From assembly GCA_012270485.1 (NCBI GenBank), contig JAAXIF010000055.1:1-59396 (forward strand): a stretch of DNA of 59,396 nt, given 5' to 3'. The position numbers and the translations under genes are program-made. Shown piece after piece: positions 43,352 through 52,627 of the stretch (position 1 is the first letter of the stretch; every line of letters starts with the position of its first letter). The notes beneath the pieces were generated by a model, which saw only the letters and a program-made list of their open reading frames with translations, was not told the DNA's origin and did no database searches. The DNA comes from Sphingobacteriales bacterium. Lineage in GTDB: Bacteria > Bacteroidota > Bacteroidia > Chitinophagales > Chitinophagaceae.

Positions 43352-44908
43352 ATGCCATTAGCCAACATTTTATGGGTCGACGATGAGATCGAAAGCCTTC
43401 AGTCGCAAAAATTGTTTTTGGAACAGAAAGGATATGCAGTAACTACACTTACCAACGGATTTGATGCCATCGAATTTGTAAAAAATGAACAGGTAGATGT
43501 GGTGTTGATGGATGAAACCATGCCCGGTATCACCGGATTGGAGACCTTGGTTCGGATCAAAGAAGTGAATAGTAATATTCCGGTGGTGCTCATCACCAAA
43601 AATGAAACAGAGAACTTGATGAATGAGGCGATTGGTAGACAAATCAGTGATTATTTGATCAAACCGGTAAATCCCAATCAGGTATTACTGAGCTTAAAAA
43701 AAATCATTGATAATAAAAGATTGGTGGCAGAAACAACTACCACAGCGTATCAGCAACAGTTTCGGGAATTGTTCATGGCATTGAATGATAATCCGGATTA
43801 CAACCAGTGGATGGAGATCTATAAAAAACTCGTTTACTGGGAGCTGGAAATGGAAAAGAGCGATAGTCCGGAAATGCGCGAAGTGTTTCATGCACAAAAA
43901 CAAGAAGCCAATACAGAGTTCTTCAAATTTATCAGTAAACATTATGCATCCTGGGTATCACCTTCTTCCGCAGCGTCTCCTATTATGAGTCATCAGCTGT
44001 TTAAGTTTAAAGTACTGCCGCATGTAGAGAAAGGAACACCACTTTTTTTTATTCTCATAGATAATCTTCGCTTTGATCAATGGAAAGCCATCCAACCCAT
44101 TTTTGCAGAAAGCTTTCGGATATTAGAAGAAGAAACCTTTTACTCTATTCTTCCAACCGCTACACAATACTGTCGCAACGCCATCTTTGCAGGTTTGATG
44201 CCGATAGATATCGAAAAACAATTTCCTCAACTTTGGAAAAATGATGAAGAGGAAGGCGGGAAAAATAATGAAGAAGAAACTTTTTTCCGTGCACAGTTAA
44301 AACGTTTGAAAAAAGAGGATCTCAAAATCAGTTATCATAAGATTTTGAATCATAACGACGGACAACAACTCGTGAATAATATCCATAATCTGTTACAGAA
44401 CGACCTGAATGTGATCGTATACAATTTTGTGGATATGCTCAGTCATGCCAGAACTGAAATGGAAGTATTGAAAGAGTTAGCAAGTGATGAAACGAGTTAT
44501 AGAAGTTTAACCAAAAGCTGGTTTGAGCATAGTCCCTTGCATCAAGCTTTGAAGAAAATTGCGGATAAATCTATTAAAGTAGTATTGGCTACCGATCATG
44601 GTAGTGTTCGAGTAAAAACACCGCATAAAGTCATAGGCGATAAACAAACTACTACCAATCTCAGATACAAACATGGTCGTAACCTGAATTTTGAGCCTAG
44701 AGATGTATTGGCATTCAAAGACCCTAAGGAAGCAGGGCTTCCGGTACCCAATGTAAATTCATCCTATATTTTCGCGAAAGAAGATGGTTTTTTATGTTAC
44801 CCCAATAACTATAATCATTATGTGAATTATTACAAAAACACCTTCCAACATGGTGGCATCAGTCTTGAGGAAATGATTGTGCCGATTATTAAGATGGTGA
44901 GTAAATAG
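43352..44908 (+). CDS. porX: PorX: response regulator with PglZ phosphatase domain
   Basis: 518 residues. A receiver domain (about 4-120, phospho-acceptor D54 in VVLMDETMPGITG) is joined through a helical linker to a PglZ/alkaline-phosphatase-type domain. Its metal and nucleophile motifs are FFILIDNLRFDQW, LPTATQYCRNAIFAG and VVLATDHGSVRVKTP. PorX acts with the PorY kinase and the SigP sigma factor to control type IX secretion genes. PorY is not nearby. The TAG stop codon is directly followed by a family B heptad array. Confidence 0.92.
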   Translation: MPLANILWVDDEIESLQSQKLFLEQKGYAVTTLTNGFDAIEFVKNEQVDVVLMDETMPGITGLETLVRIKEVNSNIPVVLITKNETENLMNEAIGRQISDYLIKPVNPNQVLLSLKKIIDNKRLVAETTTTAYQQQFRELFMALNDNPDYNQWMEIYKKLVYWELEMEKSDSPEMREVFHAQKQEANTEFFKFISKHYASWVSPSSAASPIMSHQLFKFKVLPHVEKGTPLFFILIDNLRFDQWKAIQPIFAESFRILEEETFYSILPTATQYCRNAIFAGLMPIDIEKQFPQLWKNDEEEGGKNNEEETFFRAQLKRLKKEDLKISYHKILNHNDGQQLVNNIHNLLQNDLNVIVYNFVDMLSHARTEMEVLKELASDETSYRSLTKSWFEHSPLHQALKKIADKSIKVVLATDHGSVRVKTPHKVIGDKQTTTNLRYKHGRNLNFEPRDVLAFKDPKEAGLPVPNVNSSYIFAKEDGFLCYPNNYNHYVNYYKNTFQHGGISLEEMIVPIIKMVSK

Positions 44909-44943
44909 CTGCAAGCTACAAGCTTCAAGCCGCAGGCTGCAGG
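44909..44943 (+). repeat. Heptad array, family B, first block after porX
   Basis: Five gapless units CTGCAAG, CTACAAG, CTTCAAG, CCGCAGG, CTGCAGG, starting on the base after the porX stop codon. The block at 44983-45031 is its inverted counterpart. Confidence 0.88.
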
Positions 44944-44982
44944 TTCCAAAGTTTGCTGTCGGAGCATCATCTATTCAATATA

Positions 44983-45031
44983 CTTGCAGCTTGTAGCCGG
45001 CAGATTGATGCTTGCAGCGCAAAGCTAGCAG
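44983..45031 (-). repeat. Heptad array, family B, inverted second block
   Basis: In the plus direction CTTGCAG, CTTGTAG, CCGGCAG, ATTGATG, CTTGCAG, CGCAAAG, CTAGCAG. These are complements of the CTGCAAG/CTACAAG units at 44909, so the pair could form a large stem-loop around 40 unrelated bases. Confidence 0.8.
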
Positions 45032-45084
45032 CTGAATGTGAATAACTAATCCCCAACACCCCCTTCCAAACAAGCCTCGAATCT

Positions 45085-45092
45085 TACATTTG
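45085..45092 (+). promoter_or_regulatory. Candidate -7 box for the gene at 45132
   Basis: TACATTTG matches TAnnTTTG, 39 bases before the ATG; no -33 element recognised. Confidence 0.35.
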
Positions 45093-45131
45093 CTGAGTTA
45101 TTGTTTCATGATTTAATGACCGATTAGCAGG

Positions 45132-45404
45132 ATGAAATACACACAAACTACTTTAGACAAATTGGAAGACATACTGGGTGAATCAGAGTATGTTGTGCGA
45201 TATGAGAGAGGCACTTTTCAAAGCGGATGGTGTTTATTGGAAGCCAAGCGTATCGTAGTACTGAATAAATTCCTGAATATTGAAGGAAGGATCAATACAT
45301 TGATGGAAATCATTCCACAATTACAGATTGATTTTGACAAGCTGACTTTGGAGTCACAAAAACTCTATGAAGAAGTAGTTAAAAAATCTGCTACCGAGGC
45401 TTAA
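45132..45404 (+). CDS. Small conserved hypothetical protein
   Basis: 90 residues, no signal peptide or membrane segment. It reads as a mixed alpha/beta N-terminal part (LDKLEDILGESEYVVRYERG, GWCLLEAKRIVVLNKF) and a helical C-terminal half (residues about 55-85). I recognise it as the kind of short protein conserved in Bacteroidota but know no function. It precedes the MBL hydrolase by 55 bases on the same strand and may be cotranscribed. Confidence 0.75.
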   Translation: MKYTQTTLDKLEDILGESEYVVRYERGTFQSGWCLLEAKRIVVLNKFLNIEGRINTLMEIIPQLQIDFDKLTLESQKLYEEVVKKSATEA

Positions 45405-45459
45405 TTTTTTACGGAAAATACGCATACCTTGTCTGCCCATATTTCCATAGATTTGATCT

Positions 45460-46236
45460 GTGCACATTCCGTCTCTTACCATAACATTTTTGGGAACAGG
45501 AACCAGTAGTGGTGTACCCATGATTGGTTGTGATTGTGAAGTCTGTACTTCTACTGATCCCAATGATAATCGTTTAAGAAGTAGTGTACTCATTCAATCT
45601 CCACAAACCTCTTTGGTGGTAGATACAACACCCGATTTTCGGTATCAGATGTTGCGTATCAATAATCGAAGACTGGATGCTGTTGTATATACCCATCCGC
45701 ATAAAGATCATTTGGCCGGATTGGATGATATCCGTGCATACAATTACTTCACTAAAAAGCCCATGGATATTTATGCCAATACACTAACCGAAGAGGCATT
45801 GCGCAGGGATTATTATTACGCATTTTCTGATACTCGATATCCTGGGGTGCCGGAGTTGAATTTGATCACCATCGATGAACATCCTTTTTTTGTTGGTGAT
45901 ATTCCTGTTTTACCGATAGAAGTATGGCATTATAAGATGCCCGTTTTTGGTTTTCGGTTTGGTGATTTTACCTATATTACAGATGCTAACAGAATTGAAG
46001 CATCCGAGAAAGAAAAAATACGTGGTTCAAAAATACTGGTGCTGAATGCGCTAAGAAAAGAAAATCATCTTTCGCATTTTACGCTGGATGAGGCAGTTGC
46101 TTTAGCACAGGAACTGGCGGTGCCCCAAGTATATTTTACGCATATTAGTCATCAGTTAGGCTTACACGAGCAAATCAATAAAGAACTTCCATCACATATA
46201 CAGTTAGCGTATGATGGATTACAAGTTCATGTATAG
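45460..46236 (+). CDS. MBL-fold metallo-hydrolase (PhnP/RNase Z-like)
   Basis: 258 residues with a GTG start. TFLGTGTSSGVPMIGCDCEVC opens the fold, THPHKDHLAGLDD is the metal-binding HxHxDH-type motif with Pro/Lys variation, ITDANRIE supplies the bridging Asp, and YFTHISHQLG the last His. The cysteine pair near residue 23-27 (CDCEVC) resembles the structural zinc site of PhnP-like phosphodiesterases. Substrate unknown. Confidence 0.88.
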   Translation: MHIPSLTITFLGTGTSSGVPMIGCDCEVCTSTDPNDNRLRSSVLIQSPQTSLVVDTTPDFRYQMLRINNRRLDAVVYTHPHKDHLAGLDDIRAYNYFTKKPMDIYANTLTEEALRRDYYYAFSDTRYPGVPELNLITIDEHPFFVGDIPVLPIEVWHYKMPVFGFRFGDFTYITDANRIEASEKEKIRGSKILVLNALRKENHLSHFTLDEAVALAQELAVPQVYFTHISHQLGLHEQINKELPSHIQLAYDGLQVHV

Positions 46237-46268
46237 CAGAAAGAAAGGCATACAATCAAATCCATTGT

Positions 46269-47117
46269 ATGCAAAAGAAATTTCATGCTTACGATCATTT
46301 CAGTAAAAAGGAACGAGTCGGCATTCTAGCTGCATGTCTATTTGCACTAGGTTTGTTATTACTCCCGTACCTGATACCGCCGAAACCATTGCCCGATGTA
46401 TCTACTATGACCAAAGAGGGAGCAAAATGGAAGGAGATGCTGAACCAAGAACTAGTGGCTGCAGCAACCAACCCCATCAACACAACTATGTATCCTTTTG
46501 ATCCCAATCTGTTAGATGAAGCGGAATGGCAAAGAATGGGTGTACCTGTAGCAGTAGCAAAGCGCATCAGGAATTATCTCAGTAAAGGCGGACGGTTTCG
46601 CAAAGCAGAAGATCTGCGGAAAATATGGGGCATGTCGCCATCATTGGCCAACCGTTTGATTCCTTATGTCAGCATCCGGCATCGAGAAAAGGTCTTTGAA
46701 AAGACAATACGTTCGATATACCCGATTGATATCAATACAGCTGATGCAGAGGCCTGGAAATCTCTACCGGGGATTGGACATGTGTTGGCGGAGAGAATCA
46801 TCAAATACCGCGAAAAATCCCATGGATTCGGTACCAAAGAAGAATTGAGATCCATTTTTGGGTTGAGCGATAGTCTATTGACAAAACTTGATCCATATTT
46901 ACAGATTCATGAATCAAGCCTGCAAAAAATGCCCTTGAACCGTGCGTCGGCGTATCAACTGGTAGTCAAAACGGGCATTCCGATGGGGATCGCAAAAGAT
47001 ATTGTTCGCTGGCGTCAGGAAAATGGCTTGTTCACAGAAATAGAGGAATTATTAGCAATACCCGGATTCAAACCTGAATGGATTGGACGATTTAAAGCCA
47101 TTTTCTTCATCGAATAA
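46269..47117 (+). CDS. Helix-hairpin-helix protein (ComEA-like)
   Basis: 282 residues. One N-terminal membrane helix (about 18-35) with a basic start is followed by a linker and several HhH units: KRIRNYLSKGGRFRKAEDLRKI, IDINTADAEAWKSLPGIG, RIIKYREKSHGFGTKEEL and IVRWRQENGLFTEIEELLAI (each cited in part). The arrangement suggests a membrane-anchored DNA-binding protein as in competence protein ComEA, but with more HhH copies. No other competence genes are nearby. Confidence 0.8.
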   Translation: MQKKFHAYDHFSKKERVGILAACLFALGLLLLPYLIPPKPLPDVSTMTKEGAKWKEMLNQELVAAATNPINTTMYPFDPNLLDEAEWQRMGVPVAVAKRIRNYLSKGGRFRKAEDLRKIWGMSPSLANRLIPYVSIRHREKVFEKTIRSIYPIDINTADAEAWKSLPGIGHVLAERIIKYREKSHGFGTKEELRSIFGLSDSLLTKLDPYLQIHESSLQKMPLNRASAYQLVVKTGIPMGIAKDIVRWRQENGLFTEIEELLAIPGFKPEWIGRFKAIFFIE

Positions 47118-47176
47118 AAAAATGTTAACCCTTAAACCATTTTTGGAGGGGATAGCAAAAAGCATTTCTTTTGCAT

Positions 47177-47248
47177 TGAAAACTAACAAACAGTAGTTTG
47201 TTTTCAGAAGGTTGCCTTAGTTAACGATTGCTTAGTTAGGCAACCTTC
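47177..47248. promoter_or_regulatory. Two tandem hairpins upstream of acyl-CoA dehydrogenase
   Basis: A bulged stem (GAAAAC/GTTTTC with ACAAAC/GTTTGT, 47177-47206) is followed at once by a perfect 11-bp stem GAAGGTTGCCT (47207-47217) and AGGCAACCTTC (47238-47248). No T-run follows. They could terminate the HhH gene or sit in the leader of the next gene. Confidence 0.5.
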
Positions 47249-47270
47249 GTCTATTTAAAAAGTATCATAT

Positions 47271-48413
47271 ATGCATTTCCAACCAACAGAACTAACAGAA
47301 CAGGTAGCGCAAACAGCACGGGATTTTGCTCAACAGTATATTCTTCCTCATGTGATGGACTGGGATGAAAGTCAGGAATTTCCTGTAAACGTGTTCAAAG
47401 AAATGGGGAAGCTTGGATTGATGGGGGTATTGGTACCTGAGCAGTATGGTGGGGCAGGATTGGGATACTTTGAATACAACGCCATTATTCAAGAAATATC
47501 AAAAGTGTGCGGATCTGTCGGACTGAGTTTAGCAGCGCATAATTCACTGTGTACCAATCATATTCTTTCCTTTGGAAATGAAGAGCAAAAAAAGAAGTGG
47601 TTACCGAAATTGGCTACTGCTGAATGGATCGGTGCTTGGGGACTTACAGAACCCAATACAGGCAGTGATGCAGGAAACATGAAAACGGTAGCTGTAAAAG
47701 ACGGGAATGATTGGATATTGAATGGTACCAAAAGCTGGATCACGCATGGTAAAAGCGGCGATGTAGCGGTGGTCATATGCAGAACCGGTGAGCCCAGAAC
47801 CAGCGGTAATTCAACTGCATTCGTAGTAGAAAGAGGTACCCCCGGATTTTCAGCCGGAAAAAAAGAAAACAAATTGGGTATGCGCGCCAGTGAAACAGCA
47901 GAGATGATCTTTGAAAACTGCCGCATTTCGGATGCAAATCGTTTGGGTGAAGTGGGTGACGGATTCAGACAGGCGATGAAAATCCTGGATGGCGGTAGAA
48001 TATCCATTGCAGCTTTATCTGCCGGAATCGCCAAAGGGGCTTATGAAGCAGCCACTAAATACTCAAAAGAGCGCTATCAGTTTGATCAACCCATCAGTAA
48101 TTTTCAGGGCATCAGCTTCAAACTGGCAGATATGGCTACAGAGATCATGGCGTCTGACTTACTCATCTGGCAGGCTTGTGACCTGAAAAATCGCGGACAG
48201 AAAGTAACCAAGGAAGGGGCCATGGCTAAATATTATGCCAGTGAAGTAGCGGTAAAAACAGCTACTGAAGCCATCCAAATATTCGGTGGTTATGGTTATA
48301 CAAAAGATTTTCCGGTAGAAAAGTACTATCGTGACGCAAAATTGTGTACTATTGGAGAAGGAACTTCAGAGATCCAGAAGCTGGTCATCTCCCGAGAGGT
48401 TCTCAATGGATAG
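47271..48413 (+). CDS. Acyl-CoA dehydrogenase
   Basis: 380 residues. FAD-dependent alpha-beta oxidation of acyl-CoA, first step of beta-oxidation or branched amino-acid breakdown. The family signatures are WGLTEPNTGSDAGNMKT (flavin site) and the C-terminal YRDAKLCTIGEGTSEIQKLV, which carries the catalytic glutamate of short-chain-type enzymes. Chain-length preference cannot be read from sequence here. It stands alone on its transcript, with a terminator after it. Confidence 0.92.
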   Translation: MHFQPTELTEQVAQTARDFAQQYILPHVMDWDESQEFPVNVFKEMGKLGLMGVLVPEQYGGAGLGYFEYNAIIQEISKVCGSVGLSLAAHNSLCTNHILSFGNEEQKKKWLPKLATAEWIGAWGLTEPNTGSDAGNMKTVAVKDGNDWILNGTKSWITHGKSGDVAVVICRTGEPRTSGNSTAFVVERGTPGFSAGKKENKLGMRASETAEMIFENCRISDANRLGEVGDGFRQAMKILDGGRISIAALSAGIAKGAYEAATKYSKERYQFDQPISNFQGISFKLADMATEIMASDLLIWQACDLKNRGQKVTKEGAMAKYYASEVAVKTATEAIQIFGGYGYTKDFPVEKYYRDAKLCTIGEGTSEIQKLVISREVLNG

Positions 48414-48440
48414 TCTCTTTTCGATTGCTTGCTTATATCT

Positions 48441-48464
48441 AAAGCCCCGTTCTGCGGGGCTTTT
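48441..48464 (+). terminator. Intrinsic terminator of the acyl-CoA dehydrogenase gene
   Basis: AAAGCCCCG (48441-48449) and CGGGGCTTT (48455-48463) form a 9-bp stem, followed by TTGTTTTA. Confidence 0.88.
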
Positions 48465-48496
48465 GTTTTATGCAAAGTGATGATATAAAGATCAAT

Positions 48497-48796
48497 TCAA
48501 TGTAACCCCTTGATCATTTTTTCCAAAGCATCGATATGTGCTTTGAATGCTTTCTCTCCTGATTTTGTAATGGCATAGGTAGTGTTGGTCTTCCTACCAA
48601 TAAAACCTTTTTTCACCAGGAGGTATCCATTTTCTTCGAGTGTTTTGAGATGACTAGCGAGGTTTCCATCCGTAACCTGTATCAGTTCTTTCAGTTCATT
48701 GAAATTCACTTCATCATTTACCATCACAGCACTCATGATACCCAGTCGCACACGACTATCAAAAACTTTATTTAATTGTTCAATCGGATTTTTCAT
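48497..48796 (-). CDS. Small winged-helix transcriptional regulator
   Basis: 99 residues, a single winged HTH: RVRLGIMSAVMVNDEVNFNE, then LASHLKTLEENGYLLVKKGF and the wing RKTNTTYAITKSGEKAF. It fits the MarR/ArsR-like HTH_27 group that usually controls an adjacent membrane protein. Its ATG overlaps the stop of the upstream membrane-protein gene by four bases (ATGA), so the two are translated together. Confidence 0.87.
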   Translation of the reverse strand: MKNPIEQLNKVFDSRVRLGIMSAVMVNDEVNFNELKELIQVTDGNLASHLKTLEENGYLLVKKGFIGRKTNTTYAITKSGEKAFKAHIDALEKMIKGLH

Positions 48797-49428
48797 ACTC
48801 TTTCATATTTCCACCACATCAATGCCCCATAAATGATATGCAGCAATCCAAATCCAATTCCCCAAGCGATAATGCCATACTGTAAGAATTGAAGTGTCAA
48901 TAACCCGAGTAACAATTCACTGATACCTAACCAACGTATTTCAGAAACGGTGTATTTACTTCCGCTCAATAAAGCTAAACCGTAAAAAATAAGACATACC
49001 GGGGCGATCAATCCGGTTAAATTCCAATTCATTAAATACACAACGAGAATTGCACCTGCAACAAAAGGAATACCTGTATTCATGACGAGTTTGCGAACCG
49101 TACTATTCCAAAGAGAAGCATATGTTTTTTTGGTTCTGAACCAGGTAAAAATAACGGCAAAAATAAAGGAGCTAATAAAACAAGTAATACCCGTTACTAA
49201 AAGACGTGCTTTCTGTTGACTATCTAAAATCAGTAAAACCGGATTGGATTCCTCAATACTGCTACCCAAAGAGGTATTCCACAGCGGCCAAACATAGCTT
49301 ACAGCTCCCAAAGCGCAGAGTCCTGCGGCAATACCACTGAGTCCGCTTAAACTGATGAACCGACTGCTTCGATCCATGATCTGCTTGATATCCTGAAGCG
49401 TATCCAGATGTTTTTGTTCCTCTTTCAT
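48793..49428 (-). CDS. Multi-pass membrane protein of unknown function
   Basis: 211 residues. A cytoplasmic N-terminus (KHLDTLQDIKQIMDRSSRF) is followed by about six hydrophobic helices between residues 24 and 205. No transport or catalytic motif is recognised. It is coupled by ATGA overlap to a small winged-helix regulator, a common pairing in Bacteroidota, which suggests shared function, but nothing in the sequence shows what it is. Confidence 0.75.
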   Translation of the reverse strand: MKEEQKHLDTLQDIKQIMDRSSRFISLSGLSGIAAGLCALGAVSYVWPLWNTSLGSSIEESNPVLLILDSQQKARLLVTGITCFISSFIFAVIFTWFRTKKTYASLWNSTVRKLVMNTGIPFVAGAILVVYLMNWNLTGLIAPVCLIFYGLALLSGSKYTVSEIRWLGISELLLGLLTLQFLQYGIIAWGIGFGLLHIIYGALMWWKYERV

Positions 49429-49494
49429 AAAAGCACTTTGAGATTAAAAGTAAACAGATCAAAACAAATATGGCTGTTTTTCTATAAGGAACGA

Positions 49495-50292
49495 TTAGTG
49501 AGCCATATCCGAATCACGATCATTTTGTTCCGGAACAACTGGTGAGCGTAGTTCAACCGGTTTTACATATTTTTTACGTAAACGCATATTCAATAATTCC
49601 ACAACAAATGAAAATGCCATCGCGAAGTACACATAATTTTTGAGGTGTAACTCATGTGCATTCACACTATCCCAACCTTCTACGATCAATACAAATCCAA
49701 TCATCACCAAAAATGACAATGCCAACATTTTTAAGGTAGGATGTTTGTGAATGAAATTGGAAATATTGGTACTAAATAAAAACATTACAATCATTGCCAC
49801 CACCACCGCTGCTATCATGATTTCAATATGTTTGGCGGTACCACCGGCGGTAATGATGCTATCAAAACTGAATACCATATCAATCAGCATGATTTGAAAT
49901 ACAGCAGCTGCAAAACCTAACTTCTTTGCATTACCACCATGTAAAGCTTCCTCATCACCTTCCAGCTTATGATGTATTTCACGAACTGTTTTATACAATA
50001 AAAATAATCCTCCTGCTAACATCACCAGACTTGCCAGATCAAAATCCTTACCCCATGCGCTAAACACCGGTTTCCCTTTTTGCGCCAATAACCATCCCAA
50101 TCCAAATAATAAAATTATTCGGGTGCTCATGCCCATGATCATCCATAACATTCGGGCACGTGGCTGATGTTTTTTATCCATGCGATTCATGATGATACTC
50201 ACGAAAATCACATTATCAATTCCCAATACCACTTCTAAAACAACAAGGATCAAAAAACTGATCAAACTCTCTGATGTCAATAGATGTTCCAT
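49495..50292 (-). CDS. TerC-family membrane protein
   Basis: 265 residues with about seven helices. LEVVLGIDNVIFVSIIM and MVFSFDSIITAGG are the paired acidic membrane motifs of TerC. It is shorter and of a different branch from the protein at 5757-6722, resembling the YgdQ/YjbE-type group. It lies 7 bases after pyrD on the same strand and so is probably cotranscribed with it. A metal-efflux role, perhaps manganese, is inferred from the family. Confidence 0.85.
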   Translation of the reverse strand: MEHLLTSESLISFLILVVLEVVLGIDNVIFVSIIMNRMDKKHQPRARMLWMIMGMSTRIILLFGLGWLLAQKGKPVFSAWGKDFDLASLVMLAGGLFLLYKTVREIHHKLEGDEEALHGGNAKKLGFAAAVFQIMLIDMVFSFDSIITAGGTAKHIEIMIAAVVVAMIVMFLFSTNISNFIHKHPTLKMLALSFLVMIGFVLIVEGWDSVNAHELHLKNYVYFAMAFSFVVELLNMRLRKKYVKPVELRSPVVPEQNDRDSDMAH

Positions 50293-50299
50293 AAATGAT

Positions 50300-51331
50300 T
50301 TATAAATGCTTACAAATTTGTTTCACAATACTTGGACCTTCATACACAAATCCGGTCCATACCTGAACGAGACTGGCGCCTGCATCCATTTTTTCTTTCG
50401 CATCTGCACCCGTAAAAATTCCACCACTGGCAATAATGGGAATCTGTTTTCCGGTTTGTTCTGAAAGATATTGTACCACTTCTGTCGATCGTTGTTGTAC
50501 AGGCTTACCACTCAATCCACCAGCACCTATTTTTTGAATGATTGATGCAGTGGTTTGAAGTTGTTCTCTGCTAATGGTGGTATTGGTAGCAACGAGTCCA
50601 TCAAGTTTTACTTCAAATGCCAACGCTACAATATCATCCAATTGCTCTTTGGTAAGATCCGGTGCAATTTTCAATAAGAGTGGTTTTGGATTTGCTTTTC
50701 CTTGATTACTGTTTTGTAGTTCACTAAATATTTTCTTTAAGGAATCTTTTTCTTGCAATTCTCTCAGTCCTGGCGTATTGGGTGAACTTACATTCACTAC
50801 AAAATAATCGACCCCATTGTGTAAAATATCAAAACAGGTCAGGTAATCTTTCCAGGCATCTTCATTGGCTGTTACTTTGTTCTTTCCAATATTTCCTCCG
50901 ACGATCAGTGATGACTGTTTTTTCTTGTGCATTTCCAATCTGCCTGCAATGGCTTTTGCTCCATAATTATTAAAACCCATACGGTTGATCAATGCATGAT
51001 CTGCAGGTAATCGAAAAAGTCGGGGTTTGTCATTACCGGGTTGGGGTAGTGGCGTAACCGTTCCGATCTCTACAAACCCAAATCCCAAAGCTTCTAATTC
51101 GTTCAGATACAAAGCATTTTTATCAAAGCCGGCACCCAAACCCACCGGATTCGGGAAATGCAATCCAAATACCTCTTTCCCCAATCCGGTTTGTTTGGGG
51201 GAAAAGGATCCGGTAATCAGTTTTTTCAATGGCTGTACAGAACAGATACTATGCAAAATATCCATCGAAAAATAATGTACATCTTCAGGTGGGAAACAAA
51301 AAAGCAATTGTCTGATAAGCGGGTAGATCAT
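50300..51331 (-). CDS. pyrD: Quinone-dependent dihydroorotate dehydrogenase (class 2)
   Basis: 343 residues. Oxidises dihydroorotate to orotate in pyrimidine synthesis, passing electrons to the quinone pool. A class 2 N-terminal helical extension (MIYPLIRQLLFCFPPEDVHY) mediates membrane association. FPNPVGLGAGFDKNA and the FMN-binding IIASGGIFTGADAKEKMDAG are hallmarks, with the catalytic Ser in VNVSSPNTPGLR. A variant -7 box TATCTTCG (51346-51339, minus) lies only 7 bases upstream of the ATG. Confidence 0.94.
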   Translation of the reverse strand: MIYPLIRQLLFCFPPEDVHYFSMDILHSICSVQPLKKLITGSFSPKQTGLGKEVFGLHFPNPVGLGAGFDKNALYLNELEALGFGFVEIGTVTPLPQPGNDKPRLFRLPADHALINRMGFNNYGAKAIAGRLEMHKKKQSSLIVGGNIGKNKVTANEDAWKDYLTCFDILHNGVDYFVVNVSSPNTPGLRELQEKDSLKKIFSELQNSNQGKANPKPLLLKIAPDLTKEQLDDIVALAFEVKLDGLVATNTTISREQLQTTASIIQKIGAGGLSGKPVQQRSTEVVQYLSEQTGKQIPIIASGGIFTGADAKEKMDAGASLVQVWTGFVYEGPSIVKQICKHL

Positions 51332-51338
51332 GGTGCTG

Positions 51339-51346
51339 CGAAGATA
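51339..51346 (-). promoter_or_regulatory. Candidate -7 box for pyrD
   Basis: TATCTTCG on the minus strand is one base off TAnnTTTG and ends 7 bases before the ATG. Confidence 0.3.
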
Positions 51347-51424
51347 AGGGGCATTTGATTTCGGTAGGAAGAACCGGTCTGCGTTAAATTTGGTTGCATA
51401 AACAACTTTTTTTGAAAAATTCCC

Positions 51425-51432
51425 TACATTTG
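51425..51432 (+). promoter_or_regulatory. Candidate -7 box for the thiolase gene
   Basis: TACATTTG matches TAnnTTTG, 18 bases before the ATG at 51451. Confidence 0.45.
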
Positions 51433-51450
51433 ATAGGTAAAATCGAGTTT

Positions 51451-52626
51451 ATGCAGGAAGCTTATATCGTTGCCGGATACAGAACGGCTGTGACCAAAAG
51501 TAAACGTGGCGGATTCAGATTTTTTCGTCCGGATGATCTGGCCGTTGAAGTCATCAAAGGGCTGATGGCTGCCGTGCCACAATTGGAAGCAAAGAGAGTG
51601 GATGATGTGATCGTGGGTAATGCCGTTCCTGAAGCAGAACAAGGTTTACAGTTTGGAAGAATTATTTCTGCCCGTGCATTGGGTATTGATGTGGCCGGAT
51701 TTACCATCAATCGTTATTGTGCGAGTGGATTGGAAAGCATTGCGCTTGCTACTGCAAAGATCAGAACCGGTATGGCGGATTGTATTATTGCCGGTGGTAC
51801 AGAGAGTATGAGTTTGGTTCCAACAGCAGGTTGGAAAACGGTTCCAGCTTATTCCATCGCAAAAGACGAACCTGATTATTACCTGAGCATGGGTTTAACC
51901 GCAGAAGCAGTGGCCAAAGAATTCAAAGTAAGCCGTGAAGATCAGGATGCCTTTGCTTATCAGTCGCATCAAAAAGCGATGCAAGCCATTGAGAATGGAT
52001 ATTTCAAACCCGGCATTTTACCTATTACGGTTGAAGAAACTTATTTAAATGAAAAAGGGAAAAAAGCAGTACGCTCTTATGTAGTAGATACCGACGAAGG
52101 CGTACGTGCTGACACCAATATTGAAGCGCTCGGAAAATTAAAACCCGCATTTGCCATGGGGGGAAGTGTTACTGCCGGCAACTCTTCTCAAACCAGTGAC
52201 GGTGCTGCATTTGTGATCGTGATGAGTGAACGCATGGTGGTAGAATTGGGATTGAAACCTATCGGTAGATTGGTGAATTGTGCTTCTGCAGGTGTACATC
52301 CACGTATCATGGGTATTGGTCCTGTTGCTGCGATACCAAAAGTATTGAAGCAAGCCGGCATGAGTCAGAATGATATCGATTTGATTGAACTCAATGAAGC
52401 TTTTGCTTCACAATCACTGGCAGTGATCAGAGAACTGGGTTTAAATCCTGATATCGTAAACATCAATGGCGGCGCCATTGCACTCGGACATCCATTAGGA
52501 TGCACAGGATGTAAACTCACCGTGCAATTATTGAACGACATGAAACGCCTCAATAAAAAATACGGTATGGTAACCGCTTGTGTGGGTGGTGGACAGGGGA
52601 TTGCGGGGATTATTGAGAACCTTTGA
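51451..52626 (+). CDS. Acetyl-CoA C-acyltransferase (thiolase)
   Basis: 391 residues from the ATG at 51451. The nucleophile is C90 in [15 protein letters not shown]. The second cysteine and the catalytic His lie in [13 protein letters not shown] and [15 protein letters not shown], and [10 protein letters not shown] is a further family motif. It performs the last step of beta-oxidation (FadA-type) or the reverse condensation. No FadB partner is adjacent. The TGA stop is followed one base later by a heptad array. Confidence 0.92.
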   Translation: MQEAYIVAGYRTAVTKSKRGGFRFFRPDDLAVEVIKGLMAAVPQLEAKRVDDVIVGNAVPEAEQGLQFGRIISARALGIDVAGFTINRYCASGLESIALATAKIRTGMADCIIAGGTESMSLVPTAGWKTVPAYSIAKDEPDYYLSMGLTAEAVAKEFKVSREDQDAFAYQSHQKAMQAIENGYFKPGILPITVEETYLNEKGKKAVRSYVVDTDEGVRADTNIEALGKLKPAFAMGGSVTAGNSSQTSDGAAFVIVMSERMVVELGLKPIGRLVNCASAGVHPRIMGIGPVAAIPKVLKQAGMSQNDIDLIELNEAFASQSLAVIRELGLNPDIVNINGGAIALGHPLGCTGCKLTVQLLNDMKRLNKKYGMVTACVGGGQGIAGIIENL

Positions 52627-52627
52627 T

